This document shows, in pieces, positions 25,856 to 35,225 of a stretch of DNA of 64,000 bases. Location: positions 16,972 through 80,971 of the forward strand of contig CALUMH010000012.1 of the NCBI GenBank assembly GCA_944321685.1. The letters run 5' to 3'. The DNA is from an uncultured Muribaculaceae bacterium (GTDB lineage Bacteria > Bacteroidota > Bacteroidia > Bacteroidales > Muribaculaceae). A program made the translations under genes and the position numbers. The stretch's first letter is position 1, and the number at the start of each line of letters is the position of its first letter. The notes beneath the pieces are model-generated. The model searched no databases, was not told the origin of the DNA, and was given only the letters and a program-made list of their open reading frames with translations.

Positions 25856-28164
25856 TGAAACAATTTGTATCACATACCATAGCATTGTTTGCCGCCGTAT
25901 GGGCTTTGCTGGCACTGTCGGGGTGTTCCACCACCAGCCGTCTCGCCGACGATGAAGTTCTTTACACCGGCGTGAACCACATCACCTACAAAGCACCCGA
26001 AGGCGAAGAAATAATAGGCAGTGTGAAAGACCAAGTGTTCACGACCATCAACGTGAAGCCCAACAACAGCCTTTATTCACCTTACATACGCCACCCATTC
26101 CCACTCGGGCTATGGGTGTATAACCACTGGGATAACACTGCCACCAAGGGGTTCAAGCACTGGATATACGAGAAACTTGTTGCCGAACCGGTACTTATCT
26201 CCGACGTGCGCCCCGAGTTGCGTGTGGAAATGATTAACACTACGCTCGAAAACAACGGATACTTCGGCTCCAAGGCTGCCTATGAACTTGAATATGACAA
26301 GGATAACCATAAGAAAGCCCGCATAAACTATACCGTCAACCTCACCACGCCTCGTGCACTGGGGCGTGTAATGCTCACAGGCGGCACATCGCCGGTGGAA
26401 CAGTTCATCGACTCGCTTGCTCGCCGCAGCCACTACCTGCACCCGGGCAGCCGCTATTGCACCGACTCGCTCGACGTGTTGCGCATCAATATCACCAACC
26501 GCCTGCGCAACCGCGGGTACTACTTCTTCAGGCCCGAATATATCGAATACCTTGCCGACAGCATTTTGATACCCGACAGCGTGGTGGTGAAAATGAAACT
26601 TGCCGACAATATGCCGACGGCTGCCAAAAGGAAATATTACATAGGCAACGTGGAAACGGTGGTAAAAGATTTCCACGGGCAAGGCACCCCCGACACGCTC
26701 GAAACACGCCGCAGCGGACGCATAATAAAATATATGCCGCTGAAGATGAAAGACCACTTGATACCGTCATGCCTCACCATGCGCAAGGGTCGCACATTCT
26801 CGGTTCGCACCATCGAGCAGACGCAAGACAACTTGTCGCGCATGGGCATCTTCAGCAGCGTGACAATCAATACCACGCCGCTCGACTCGGTGACGAGCGA
26901 CACCATCGATGTTGACATAGAATGCGTGCTCGATATGCCGCTCGAAGCAAAATTTGAAATACAAGCCGCTTCCAAGTCGAACAGCTACATAGGGCCGGCG
27001 GCAGTATTCGGACTGACACATAAAAACATTTTCGGCGGAGGCGAATTGCTGACGAGCCAAATCAATGGTTCGTATGAATGGATGACCGGCAGCGGCAGCG
27101 AACAGCGGCTCAACAGTTATGAAGTGGGCCTCGACTTTACGCTCGCCGTGCCGCGATTGCTTGCACCCCGCTTTATCGACCGCAGCCGCCGATACATCAA
27201 TTGGACAAAATTCAATCTTTCGGCCGACCTGCTCAACCGCCCCAGTTACTTCAAGATGGTACAATTGTCAACAGGATTCACCTGGGAATGGCACACCAAC
27301 CGTTACTCATCGAGTTCATTCACCCCGTTCAAGCTGTCATACACCAAGCTGCTCAGCCACACAGCCGCATTCGATTCGATAATCTCACAGAACCGTGCGG
27401 TGGAAAACAGTTTCAGCGACCAGTTCATTCCCATGATGAGCTATACCTACACGCTCGATCGTGCCATCGACCGCCGCAACAGTTTTAATTTCACATTCAC
27501 CGTGTCGGAAGCCGGAAACATATTTTCGGGGATATGGGCCCTTGCCGGGCAACACGGCGGAGCCGGAACCAAAGAACTTTTCGGAACACCTTTCTCCCAA
27601 TTCGTCAAGGCGCAGGCTCAACTCATATACACGCGCAAGGTGCTATCGGGGCACTCCATCGTGGCTCGCGCGTTCATCGGGGCGGAACACGCTTATGGGA
27701 ACTCGGCCGAAGTGCCTTATGCCGAACAATTCTACATAGGCGGAGCCAACTCGGTGAGGGCTTTCGCAGTGCGTTCCATAGGTCCGGGCAGCTACCATTC
27801 CGATGGAACGGCCAACGGATATTACGACCAAACGGGCACATTCAAACTTGAATTGAATGCCGAATACCGTTTTCCCATTCTCGGGTTCTTGCACGGGGCT
27901 GTATTCCTCGACATGGGCAATGTGTGGTTGCTGCAGGAAGACGAGCAACGCCCGGGTTCGCAACTCACTGCTCGCAATTTCCTTAACGACGTAGCTGTGG
28001 GCACCGGCATAGGTCTGCGCTTCGACATGGACGTGCTGGTGTTGCGTGCCGACCTTGGCATCGGCATCCATGCTCCTTATGAAACCGGACGCAGCGGTTA
28101 CTACAATATGACTTCGTTTAAAGACAGCCTTGCCTTCCACCTTGCCATAGGCTACCCGTTCTGA
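25855..28164 (+). CDS. tamA: TamA/BamA-family outer-membrane lipoprotein
   Basis: 769 residues. A lipoprotein signal (LLALSGCSTTSR) precedes POTRA-like repeats (about residues 40-330) and a C-terminal Omp85 barrel whose late strands include AEQFYIGGANSVRAFAVRSIGPGSY, the conserved GG..SVRGF-type loop, here given as a region. It ends in an aromatic residue (IGYPF), typical for barrel insertion. With TamB directly upstream and a one-base overlap it should form the outer-membrane half of a TAM-like system. A lipid-anchored Omp85 protein is usual in Bacteroidetes. Confidence 0.9.
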   Translation: MKQFVSHTIALFAAVWALLALSGCSTTSRLADDEVLYTGVNHITYKAPEGEEIIGSVKDQVFTTINVKPNNSLYSPYIRHPFPLGLWVYNHWDNTATKGFKHWIYEKLVAEPVLISDVRPELRVEMINTTLENNGYFGSKAAYELEYDKDNHKKARINYTVNLTTPRALGRVMLTGGTSPVEQFIDSLARRSHYLHPGSRYCTDSLDVLRINITNRLRNRGYYFFRPEYIEYLADSILIPDSVVVKMKLADNMPTAAKRKYYIGNVETVVKDFHGQGTPDTLETRRSGRIIKYMPLKMKDHLIPSCLTMRKGRTFSVRTIEQTQDNLSRMGIFSSVTINTTPLDSVTSDTIDVDIECVLDMPLEAKFEIQAASKSNSYIGPAAVFGLTHKNIFGGGELLTSQINGSYEWMTGSGSEQRLNSYEVGLDFTLAVPRLLAPRFIDRSRRYINWTKFNLSADLLNRPSYFKMVQLSTGFTWEWHTNRYSSSSFTPFKLSYTKLLSHTAAFDSIISQNRAVENSFSDQFIPMMSYTYTLDRAIDRRNSFNFTFTVSEAGNIFSGIWALAGQHGGAGTKELFGTPFSQFVKAQAQLIYTRKVLSGHSIVARAFIGAEHAYGNSAEVPYAEQFYIGGANSVRAFAVRSIGPGSYHSDGTANGYYDQTGTFKLELNAEYRFPILGFLHGAVFLDMGNVWLLQEDEQRPGSQLTARNFLNDVAVGTGIGLRFDMDVLVLRADLGIGIHAPYETGRSGYYNMTSFKDSLAFHLAIGYPF

Positions 28165-28207
28165 ACGATTGACAACAGGCATCTCAAGAATTTCATGCCC
28201 GATTTTG

Positions 28208-28408
28208 ATCTGTCTCTTGGCAAGAGACGGATTGGTTAGCTACAAAATTAGTTAAAATATTGATTTATATTATAATCAGCCAACCTGTTTTTGCACATTA
28301 GGTAGAAAACGCCATGGCATAATTGCCTATATTTTACAATTTTATGCCGATATTATGCTGTAAGTCATGATATTGCTGTCACAATCCGTCTCTTGCCAAG
28401 AGACAGAT
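28208..28408. repeat. 27-nt inverted repeat pair flanking about 147 bases
   Basis: The left arm (28208-28234) and the right arm (28382-28408) are exact reverse complements, and each contains a near-palindromic core (GTCTCTTGGCAAGAGAC). The enclosed 147 bases are AT-rich and have no gene. The right arm ends 40 bases before the regulator gene at 28449. The arrangement could be an invertible segment or two copies of a small palindromic element. Confidence 0.85.
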
Positions 28409-28448
28409 TGCCAACTCGGCTTGTATTAATGAAATAGACCTGAAAACG

Positions 28449-30104
28449 ATGAAAGCTTGTTCGTATGATATAAAGTTCTGTTTGGTATGTCTTATTGCCG
28501 TATTGCTTCAAAGCTGCGGTGACAACAATGAAATGCCGCTCATGGAACGGCTCGACGATACCATAGCAAACAGTGCGGAATATGACCGTGTGAAAATCGC
28601 ACGCATCGACAGCTTGAATCGTTTGCTTGCAACAGCCTCTACGCCCGAGCGCGAATTTGAATTAAACAGACTGCTGTTTCTTGAATATAAATCGTTTGTG
28701 TGCGACTCGGCTCTGCATTACATAAATGCCAACATTTCCCAAGCCCGAGATGCAGGCGACAAAGAATGGCTTATGATGTCGCTTATCGAAAAAGCCGACC
28801 TGGTTGCAAAAGCAGGCATTTTCACCGAGGCACTTAAAATACTCTCAGGAATAGACTCCCGTACCCTCCCCGACGACATCAAAGACAATTATTACCAAAT
28901 ATGCGGCACCACTTACCAATATATGGCCGAGTATGCCGACGGCAGCGAGTATATACATGATTATCAAACCAAGATAACAGCATACAGGGATTCGGTGCTG
29001 TCAATGTCAGCTCCCGACAGTTTTATCTATGAAACCGAATACGGGTCGCGATTAATCCAGCTTGGCAGGCGGCAAGAAGCAGCCGATTTCTTTACCCGAA
29101 GTCTTGAAAATTACAATTTCGGAACAAGGGAATACTCGGTCATTGCATCATTGATAGCCTATGTGTACCAACTTGAAGGCAACATCGACAAATGCGAATA
29201 TTATATGGCATCAAGTGCCATTTCCGACATCCATGGGTCGGTGAAAGAGAACCTGGCACTGCGAGCACTCGCCGAATTCAGGTTTGAGGCCGGCGATGTC
29301 TCCCATGCCTATCATTACCTGAGGAAAAGCATGGAAGATGCCAACTATTTTTCGGCACGAATGCGCAAAAACCAGTCGGCAAACATCTTGCCACTGGTAA
29401 TCAGGGCTTACGAAGCCAAACAGCGAGAAATGCAATCGCAACTGAAGTGGCTCATTGTGGTAATCAGCGCATTGGCCATGGGGCTTGTGGTGGCAGTGTT
29501 TTTCATCATTAAGCAACTGAGGACGGAATCGCGCAGTTTGCGCCTGGTATCGATAACGAAAGACAAGCTGCTGAAACTCAACGAGGAGTTGCAACAAACC
29601 AATGCCACACTCAAAAGCACCAACACCGCACTCTCGGAATCAAGTTGCATCAAAGAGGAATACATAGGCAAATTCATGGAATTGTGTTCCAATTACATAT
29701 CCACACTCGAACAGTATCGCAAAATGCTTTACCACTATGCCGCCTCGGGTCGCAGCGAAGACTTGCACAAGGCCTTGCGCTCCACCAGCATCGTGAATAA
29801 CACGCTCAAAGAGTTTTATCAGGCATTCGACACGGCATTCCTAAATATTTTCCCCGATTTCGTGGCCAGGTTTAACGACCTGCTTCCCGAAAGCGACAAA
29901 ATACTCTTGAAAGAAGACGAAAAACTCAACACCGAGTTGCGTGTGTTCGCCCTTATCCGACTCGGCATAACCGACAGTGCCAAGATTGCCGGTTTCTTGC
30001 GTTGTTCCATCACCACCATCTACACCTATCGTTCCAAGCGCAAGAAACGTTCGCTCTGCCCTGTGGATTTCGACGATGAAATAATGAAAATTGCATCGTT
30101 TTAA
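28449..30104 (+). CDS. susR: SusR-like membrane-spanning starch-locus regulator (DUF6377-type)
   Basis: 551 residues, close in length to SusR of Bacteroides thetaiotaomicron. An N-terminal hydrophobic signal with a lipobox-like LLQSC is followed by a TPR-like helical periplasmic region (about 40-320). A membrane helix (WLIVVISALAMGLVVAVFF, about 333-352), a coiled stretch, and a C-terminal cytoplasmic HTH (TDSAKIAGFLRCSITTIYTY, about 507-526) complete the protein. Such regulators sense maltose or starch breakdown products in the periplasm and switch on the sus genes. It lies directly upstream of susC in the same orientation. The symbol is by similarity of architecture and position. Confidence 0.8.
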   Translation: MKACSYDIKFCLVCLIAVLLQSCGDNNEMPLMERLDDTIANSAEYDRVKIARIDSLNRLLATASTPEREFELNRLLFLEYKSFVCDSALHYINANISQARDAGDKEWLMMSLIEKADLVAKAGIFTEALKILSGIDSRTLPDDIKDNYYQICGTTYQYMAEYADGSEYIHDYQTKITAYRDSVLSMSAPDSFIYETEYGSRLIQLGRRQEAADFFTRSLENYNFGTREYSVIASLIAYVYQLEGNIDKCEYYMASSAISDIHGSVKENLALRALAEFRFEAGDVSHAYHYLRKSMEDANYFSARMRKNQSANILPLVIRAYEAKQREMQSQLKWLIVVISALAMGLVVAVFFIIKQLRTESRSLRLVSITKDKLLKLNEELQQTNATLKSTNTALSESSCIKEEYIGKFMELCSNYISTLEQYRKMLYHYAASGRSEDLHKALRSTSIVNNTLKEFYQAFDTAFLNIFPDFVARFNDLLPESDKILLKEDEKLNTELRVFALIRLGITDSAKIAGFLRCSITTIYTYRSKRKKRSLCPVDFDDEIMKIASF

Positions 30105-30238
30105 GGACTTTTCAATTAAGAAGGTATTTAGATTTTTATCATTCTTTAACCACTTCAATCAACTAATACACAACTTGTTGTACCTTGAATATAGTTAGAT
30201 TTATATTAGGTGCATTATGCAGCGGAATTTAAACTTAA

Positions 30239-30246
30239 TAATTTCG
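30239..30246 (+). promoter_or_regulatory. Possible -7 box in the susC upstream region
   Basis: TAATTTCG, one mismatch to the consensus, lies in the 245-base gap between the regulator and susC. A regulated promoter is expected here, but no operator could be identified. Confidence 0.3.
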
Positions 30247-30349
30247 TGTCGGTATGATTTTTTTGATTAAGCGTATTGCCGAATACCTTTTTCCATGAAA
30301 TCATTCTTTTACCTATGTAAACTTATCATTAAAATCTAAAAGTTAACAG

Positions 30350-33310
30350 ATGAAAAAAATTAATCAAGCCAAACAGTGCCTGCTCAGGCACGTGTTGATC
30401 CTATTGGGCGTGATGGTTACTTCTGCATCGGCGTTTGCGCAGCAAACGGTGAGCGGAACTGTTACCGACGCGGCCGGAGAAACCGTTATCGGTGCCACCG
30501 TAATGGTTAAAGGAACTACTAACGGAGTGGCAACCGACATCAACGGAAAGTATGCCTTAAAAAACGTTCCTACTGATGCCACTATCGTATTTTCTTCGCT
30601 TGGATACAAAACCATCGAAGAAAAAGTTAACGGCAGAGCCGTAATCGACGTGGTAATGAGCGACGACCAGCAGCTGCTCGACGAAGTGGTGGTTGTGGGT
30701 TACGGTTCATTGAGCCGCAAGGAATTGACCAGCTCGATTGTACAAATCGACAAAGACCAGTTCCAGCAGGGTGGTATGAACAATGTTATGGAAATGCTTT
30801 CGGGCAAGGTGGCCGGTCTTAATGTATCGACCGTTTCGCCTGCCGACCCCAACAGCACTTCATCGCTCCAGGTGCGCGGTGCCACGTCGTTGACGGCGAG
30901 CAACGAGCCGCTTGTGGTCATCGACGGTGTGGCCGGTGGCGACATCCGCACGCTTGCCCCGCAAGACATCGAGTCGATGACCGTGCTCAAGGATGCCGCA
31001 TCGGCTGCCATTTATGGTACGCGCGGTGCCAACGGCGTTATTCTCATCACCACCAAGAAGGGGTCGGGTACTCCGGGCAAGCCTCGCATCACTTACGACA
31101 GCTACTTTGCCGTGAACATTGCCAAGCCGGGGCCCAAGGTGCTGTCGGCCGACGAGTGGCGCCGTGCACGCCGTGGTAACGACTTCGGCGCAAGCACCGA
31201 CTGGTATGACGCACTGATGCGTGATTTCTCGTATGACACCAACCAATATGTGTCGATTGACGGCAGCACCGATAACGGTTATTACAATGCCTCGATCAAC
31301 TACAAGCGTGCAACCGGTCTCGACATAATAAGCGCACGCGAGGAATACGGGGCACGTGCCGCCATTCAACAGATGTTCCTCGACAAGAGGCTGCAACTCA
31401 CATTCACACTTAATGCCCGCCACGTGAAGGAAGACTGGGGCGATAGCGGTATGTTCGACACTGCCCTTTCCATGAACCCCACAATCCCCATTTACGACGA
31501 AAACGGCGATTACTACCAACCCACATCGCCTACCGGCGTTTCCAACCCAGTGGGCAAGCTCAACCTTGAAACGAGCCAAGGCAACCGCACATATATCCTG
31601 GGCACTGCCGATGCAAAATGGAACATTTGGAGCAACGGCACCCACTCGGTAAACACTCAGGTGTCTTATTCTTATGACTACAACGACCTCAAGAGCGATT
31701 TCTACACTCCTTCCACTTCGAGCGAATCTTACTGGAACGGATACAAGGGCCGTGCAAGCATAACCTACCAAAAGTGGTGGACCAACCGTGTGGAATGGCT
31801 CGGCAACTATTTCTTCAACAACAACGGCCACGACGTGAAAGTAATGGTGGGTTACACCTATGAACGCGACAACTGGGAACAAATGTTCATGGAGAACAAG
31901 AATTTCACTTTCGACAACGCGCTGTGGCATGGCATAGGCTCGGGCAGCTACCTGCAAGAGGGCAAAGCCAATATGTATGCCGGGAAATCGGAATCTACTC
32001 TCGTCGGCTTCTTCGGCCGCGTTAACTACAACTGGCGCGATATGCTCATTGCATCGGCCTCGATGCGTTATGAAGGGTCCACCAAGTTCGGTGCCGACAG
32101 CAAGTGGGGTGCATTCCCGTCGGTTTCGTTGGCATGGGAAATAGCCAAGACGCCGTTCATGGAAGATTACAGCGACATCGTGCAAAGCCTCAAGCCGCGT
32201 TTCTCATATGGCGTTACCGGGCGTAGCGACTTCGATGCTTACCAGTCTATCGCCACATATTCGGCCAACGGCAAGTACTATATCGATGGTCAATGGGTAA
32301 CCGGTTATGCTCCGTCGAACAACGCCAACCCCGAATTGCAGTGGGAAAAATCATCGAGCGCAAACTACGGTATCGACTTTATGCTGTGGAACCGCGTGTA
32401 TGGATCAATCGAATACTTCGACCGTCGCAGCAACGACCTGCTTTACACCTATACCGCACCTCAACCGCCTTATGTATATTCAACCATACTGGTTAACGTG
32501 GGTACCACCAAAAACACAGGTATCGAACTCTCGCTCACCGGCGACGTGCTTGTCGATACTCCCGTGAAATGGACTACCGGTGTAAACTACTCTTACGGCA
32601 CTACCAAGCTGTCAAAACTCTCTAACGACATCTACAAGGCTTCATATCTCGACCTGTACTTGAAGCCGGGTGTGGGAACAAGCGAATACTTCTTCCGCGT
32701 GCAGGAAGGCGGCAAGATAGGCCAATTCTACGGTTACGAATATGCGGGAACCGATGACGAGGGCAATATGCTCGTTTACAACAAGGATGGCGAAAAGGTG
32801 CTCACCGCACAAGCCACTGCCGAAGACAAGCGTTACATAGGCAACGGCGCACCCGAGCACTTCCTCACATGGAACAACACATTGCGTTGGCGCGATTTCG
32901 ACCTCAGCGTGATGTTCCAGGGAGCATTCGGCCATGAAATATTCAATATGCGCAAGTATGGAATGGGCTTGCAAGGTTGCGGCAGCGACAACGTGCTGCG
33001 CAGTGCCTACCTCGAAGACAAGGGTGTGATTACCGGCGGCGGTATCATTTCTTCTTACTTCCTTGAAAACGGCAACTACTTCAAGCTCGCCAATGTCACA
33101 CTTGGCTACACTGTTCCGTTCAAGAGCAACAAGTTTGTCGAAAGCCTGCGTGTTTACCTCGCAGCCAAGAACCTGTTCACACTTACCGGTTACTCGGGCA
33201 ACGACCCGTCGATTGTCACATCCACCGGCATTACTCCGGGTGTGGACACCAACAGTGCCTATCCGCAAGCCACCCAGCTCACACTGGGCGTAACGTTCAG
33301 GTTTAAATAA
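30350..33310 (+). CDS. susC: SusC-like TonB-dependent outer-membrane transporter
   Basis: 986 residues. A signal peptide (ending SASAFAQQ) leads to a carboxypeptidase-regulatory-like domain (about 30-105), the TonB box region DEVVVVGYGS, a plug (about 125-235, with GVAGGDIRTLAPQDIESMTVLKDAASAAIYGTRG as the conserved SusC/RagA stretch, given as a region), and a long barrel ending in a TLGVTFRFK strand. It imports malto-oligosaccharides captured by the SusD-like lipoprotein. The pair with SusD and the following starch-active genes supports starch as substrate. Confidence 0.95.
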   Translation: MKKINQAKQCLLRHVLILLGVMVTSASAFAQQTVSGTVTDAAGETVIGATVMVKGTTNGVATDINGKYALKNVPTDATIVFSSLGYKTIEEKVNGRAVIDVVMSDDQQLLDEVVVVGYGSLSRKELTSSIVQIDKDQFQQGGMNNVMEMLSGKVAGLNVSTVSPADPNSTSSLQVRGATSLTASNEPLVVIDGVAGGDIRTLAPQDIESMTVLKDAASAAIYGTRGANGVILITTKKGSGTPGKPRITYDSYFAVNIAKPGPKVLSADEWRRARRGNDFGASTDWYDALMRDFSYDTNQYVSIDGSTDNGYYNASINYKRATGLDIISAREEYGARAAIQQMFLDKRLQLTFTLNARHVKEDWGDSGMFDTALSMNPTIPIYDENGDYYQPTSPTGVSNPVGKLNLETSQGNRTYILGTADAKWNIWSNGTHSVNTQVSYSYDYNDLKSDFYTPSTSSESYWNGYKGRASITYQKWWTNRVEWLGNYFFNNNGHDVKVMVGYTYERDNWEQMFMENKNFTFDNALWHGIGSGSYLQEGKANMYAGKSESTLVGFFGRVNYNWRDMLIASASMRYEGSTKFGADSKWGAFPSVSLAWEIAKTPFMEDYSDIVQSLKPRFSYGVTGRSDFDAYQSIATYSANGKYYIDGQWVTGYAPSNNANPELQWEKSSSANYGIDFMLWNRVYGSIEYFDRRSNDLLYTYTAPQPPYVYSTILVNVGTTKNTGIELSLTGDVLVDTPVKWTTGVNYSYGTTKLSKLSNDIYKASYLDLYLKPGVGTSEYFFRVQEGGKIGQFYGYEYAGTDDEGNMLVYNKDGEKVLTAQATAEDKRYIGNGAPEHFLTWNNTLRWRDFDLSVMFQGAFGHEIFNMRKYGMGLQGCGSDNVLRSAYLEDKGVITGGGIISSYFLENGNYFKLANVTLGYTVPFKSNKFVESLRVYLAAKNLFTLTGYSGNDPSIVTSTGITPGVDTNSAYPQATQLTLGVTFRFK

Positions 33311-33346
33311 TCTATCCAATTAACCAACACATTGACAATAACAATT

Positions 33347-35140
33347 ATGAAAAAAATATGCTTGATTGCTGCTGTCGCTGCTGCCATGGGAGGTACCATG
33401 ATTTCTTGTACCGACCTCGACGAGAAAGTGTTTGACCGCATCGACTCTTCAATCTATTATCAAGACGAAAACAGTGTGAAAGGTGCCATAGCGTCGGCTT
33501 ACAATGCCGCTACAACGGGTTTCCTTGAATACTTTTGGTACCTCAACGAACTTAGTGCCGACCAGGTGGCCTGGCGTTCGTGGAACGGCGGAGCATGGGG
33601 CTGGGACGAAGGACAAAAATTCGTGCTCACGGCTCAATCGTGGAACTCCGAGTCGGTAATCATACGTCAGGCTTGGGAGAACGCTTGGAAAACAATAGGC
33701 TTGTGCAATATGCTTATCGAAGACCTCAACGGCATAGATGCAAGCGCACTCGGCATGAGCGAGGAAGCAAAAGCCATGTATATCGCCGAAGTACGCACAC
33801 TACGTGCCTGGGCTTATTACAACAACTTCGAGCTGTGGGGCGGCACACTGCCATTGTGTACCAGCACCCAGGGCGACATTCCCGGTTCGGCATCGGCCAA
33901 CTTTGACGAAGGATGCAAAATAATCTACGACTTCATCGCCACCGAACTCGATGAAAGCTATTCTTCGCTGATGAAGGAAGACGGCTCCGGCAATTCCCGC
34001 CTGCGCATCAATCAGGGCATGAACCGTATGCTTAAAATGCGCTTGCTGCTCAACAGCGAGGTATTCATTGGCGAAGACCATTACAGCGAATGTGCCACCC
34101 TTGCACAAGACATCATCGATGGCGACTATGGCACATATGGCCTTGCAACCGACTACCGCGACATATTCTCGAACGGTAATGTTTCTTGCCCCGAGGTGAT
34201 ATTTGCTTTTGCACAAGAAGACGGACAGTTGACCAACAACAACCGCAACACTCCGTTCCTGCCCTACAACTATGATGAATTCGTAGGACAGACATTCCCC
34301 AACACCGGATGGAACTGCTTCTGCCTTGCACCGTCGAAAGACAACTCGGGTACCGTGCAACCCGACGGCGGCACCGACAACCCGAAGAGTTTCCTGTTTG
34401 ATTACGGTGACAAACTGGGTGCCGTGTATGACCGCTTTAACGATGCCGACATTCGCAAGCAGAATTTCAATTGTACCGACGACGGTGTGTGGAACGGCGG
34501 CATATTCCTGAAGGGCGCAATGCTGAACCGCGAAACAGGCGAACCGGTGCTTGCCGATGCCGACCGCGACGGTATGCCGCTTGTTTATGTCGATCAAGTG
34601 GGTACGTTCCTCGGCCTTGGCCGTCCGCTTGCCGATGTCATGAACCCTCGCTGGGGTGAAACCAGCTCGGGATTGCGACTGATGAAGTACCCTATGTATC
34701 CCGAATCGACCGGCCTCAGCTACCTGAATATTCCCGAAGTCGAATTCCGCCTTGCCGAGGCTTACTACACGCTTGCCGAGTGCCGTATGCGTGCCGGTGA
34801 TGCCAACGGTGCAAAGGAACTTATCGATGACGTGCGTTCTCGTTACTTTACCGACAAAACCGCGCTCGACACTCCTGGCCCGAAATCGGTGTATGGAGAA
34901 TTCGGCATGGACTGGCTGCTCAGCGAGTGGGGCATTGAATTCCTCAACGAAGGACGCCGCCGTCGCACCGACTTGCGCCGTTTCGACAAGTTCACACAAG
35001 GGCAATGGTGGTTCTTCGGCCGTGACACCGAAACCGGTTACGACCTTTCGGCACAGCGCAACCGCAAGTATGAATGGTTCCCGCTTCCCGAAGCCGCACT
35101 CATGGTTAACCCCGGACTTGTACAAAACCCCAATTATTGA
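33347..35140 (+). CDS. susD: SusD-like starch-binding outer-membrane lipoprotein
   Basis: 597 residues from the ATG at 33347. A lipoprotein signal (GGTMISC, Cys 22) is followed by SusD/RagB helical repeats. The N-terminal SusD-like part spans about 40-230 and the C-terminal RagB/SusD part about 330-597, with FRLAEAYYTLAECRMRAGD and the late GIEFLNEGRRRRTDLRRF conserved. SusD caps the SusC channel at the cell surface and binds helical starch chains through aromatic residues. It starts 36 bases after susC and is probably made from the same mRNA. The exact sugar-binding residues were not mapped. Confidence 0.94.
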   Translation: MKKICLIAAVAAAMGGTMISCTDLDEKVFDRIDSSIYYQDENSVKGAIASAYNAATTGFLEYFWYLNELSADQVAWRSWNGGAWGWDEGQKFVLTAQSWNSESVIIRQAWENAWKTIGLCNMLIEDLNGIDASALGMSEEAKAMYIAEVRTLRAWAYYNNFELWGGTLPLCTSTQGDIPGSASANFDEGCKIIYDFIATELDESYSSLMKEDGSGNSRLRINQGMNRMLKMRLLLNSEVFIGEDHYSECATLAQDIIDGDYGTYGLATDYRDIFSNGNVSCPEVIFAFAQEDGQLTNNNRNTPFLPYNYDEFVGQTFPNTGWNCFCLAPSKDNSGTVQPDGGTDNPKSFLFDYGDKLGAVYDRFNDADIRKQNFNCTDDGVWNGGIFLKGAMLNRETGEPVLADADRDGMPLVYVDQVGTFLGLGRPLADVMNPRWGETSSGLRLMKYPMYPESTGLSYLNIPEVEFRLAEAYYTLAECRMRAGDANGAKELIDDVRSRYFTDKTALDTPGPKSVYGEFGMDWLLSEWGIEFLNEGRRRRTDLRRFDKFTQGQWWFFGRDTETGYDLSAQRNRKYEWFPLPEAALMVNPGLVQNPNY

Positions 35141-35149
35141 TTTTATCAT

Positions 35150-35185
35150 GGTGCATAGGGGTACACACTCGTGCACCCCGGCACC
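35150..35185 (+). other. Hairpin between susD and the starch-binding lipoprotein gene
   Basis: GGTGC (35150-35154) pairs with GCACC (35181-35185) and GGGGTACAC with GTGCACCCC (one mismatch) inside it. There is no T tract, so it may limit 3' decay or lower downstream expression and not act as a terminator. Confidence 0.5.
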
Positions 35186-35225
35186 GTAAAAAAACACATA
35201 AAACGTTTAATTTGCATATCATACA

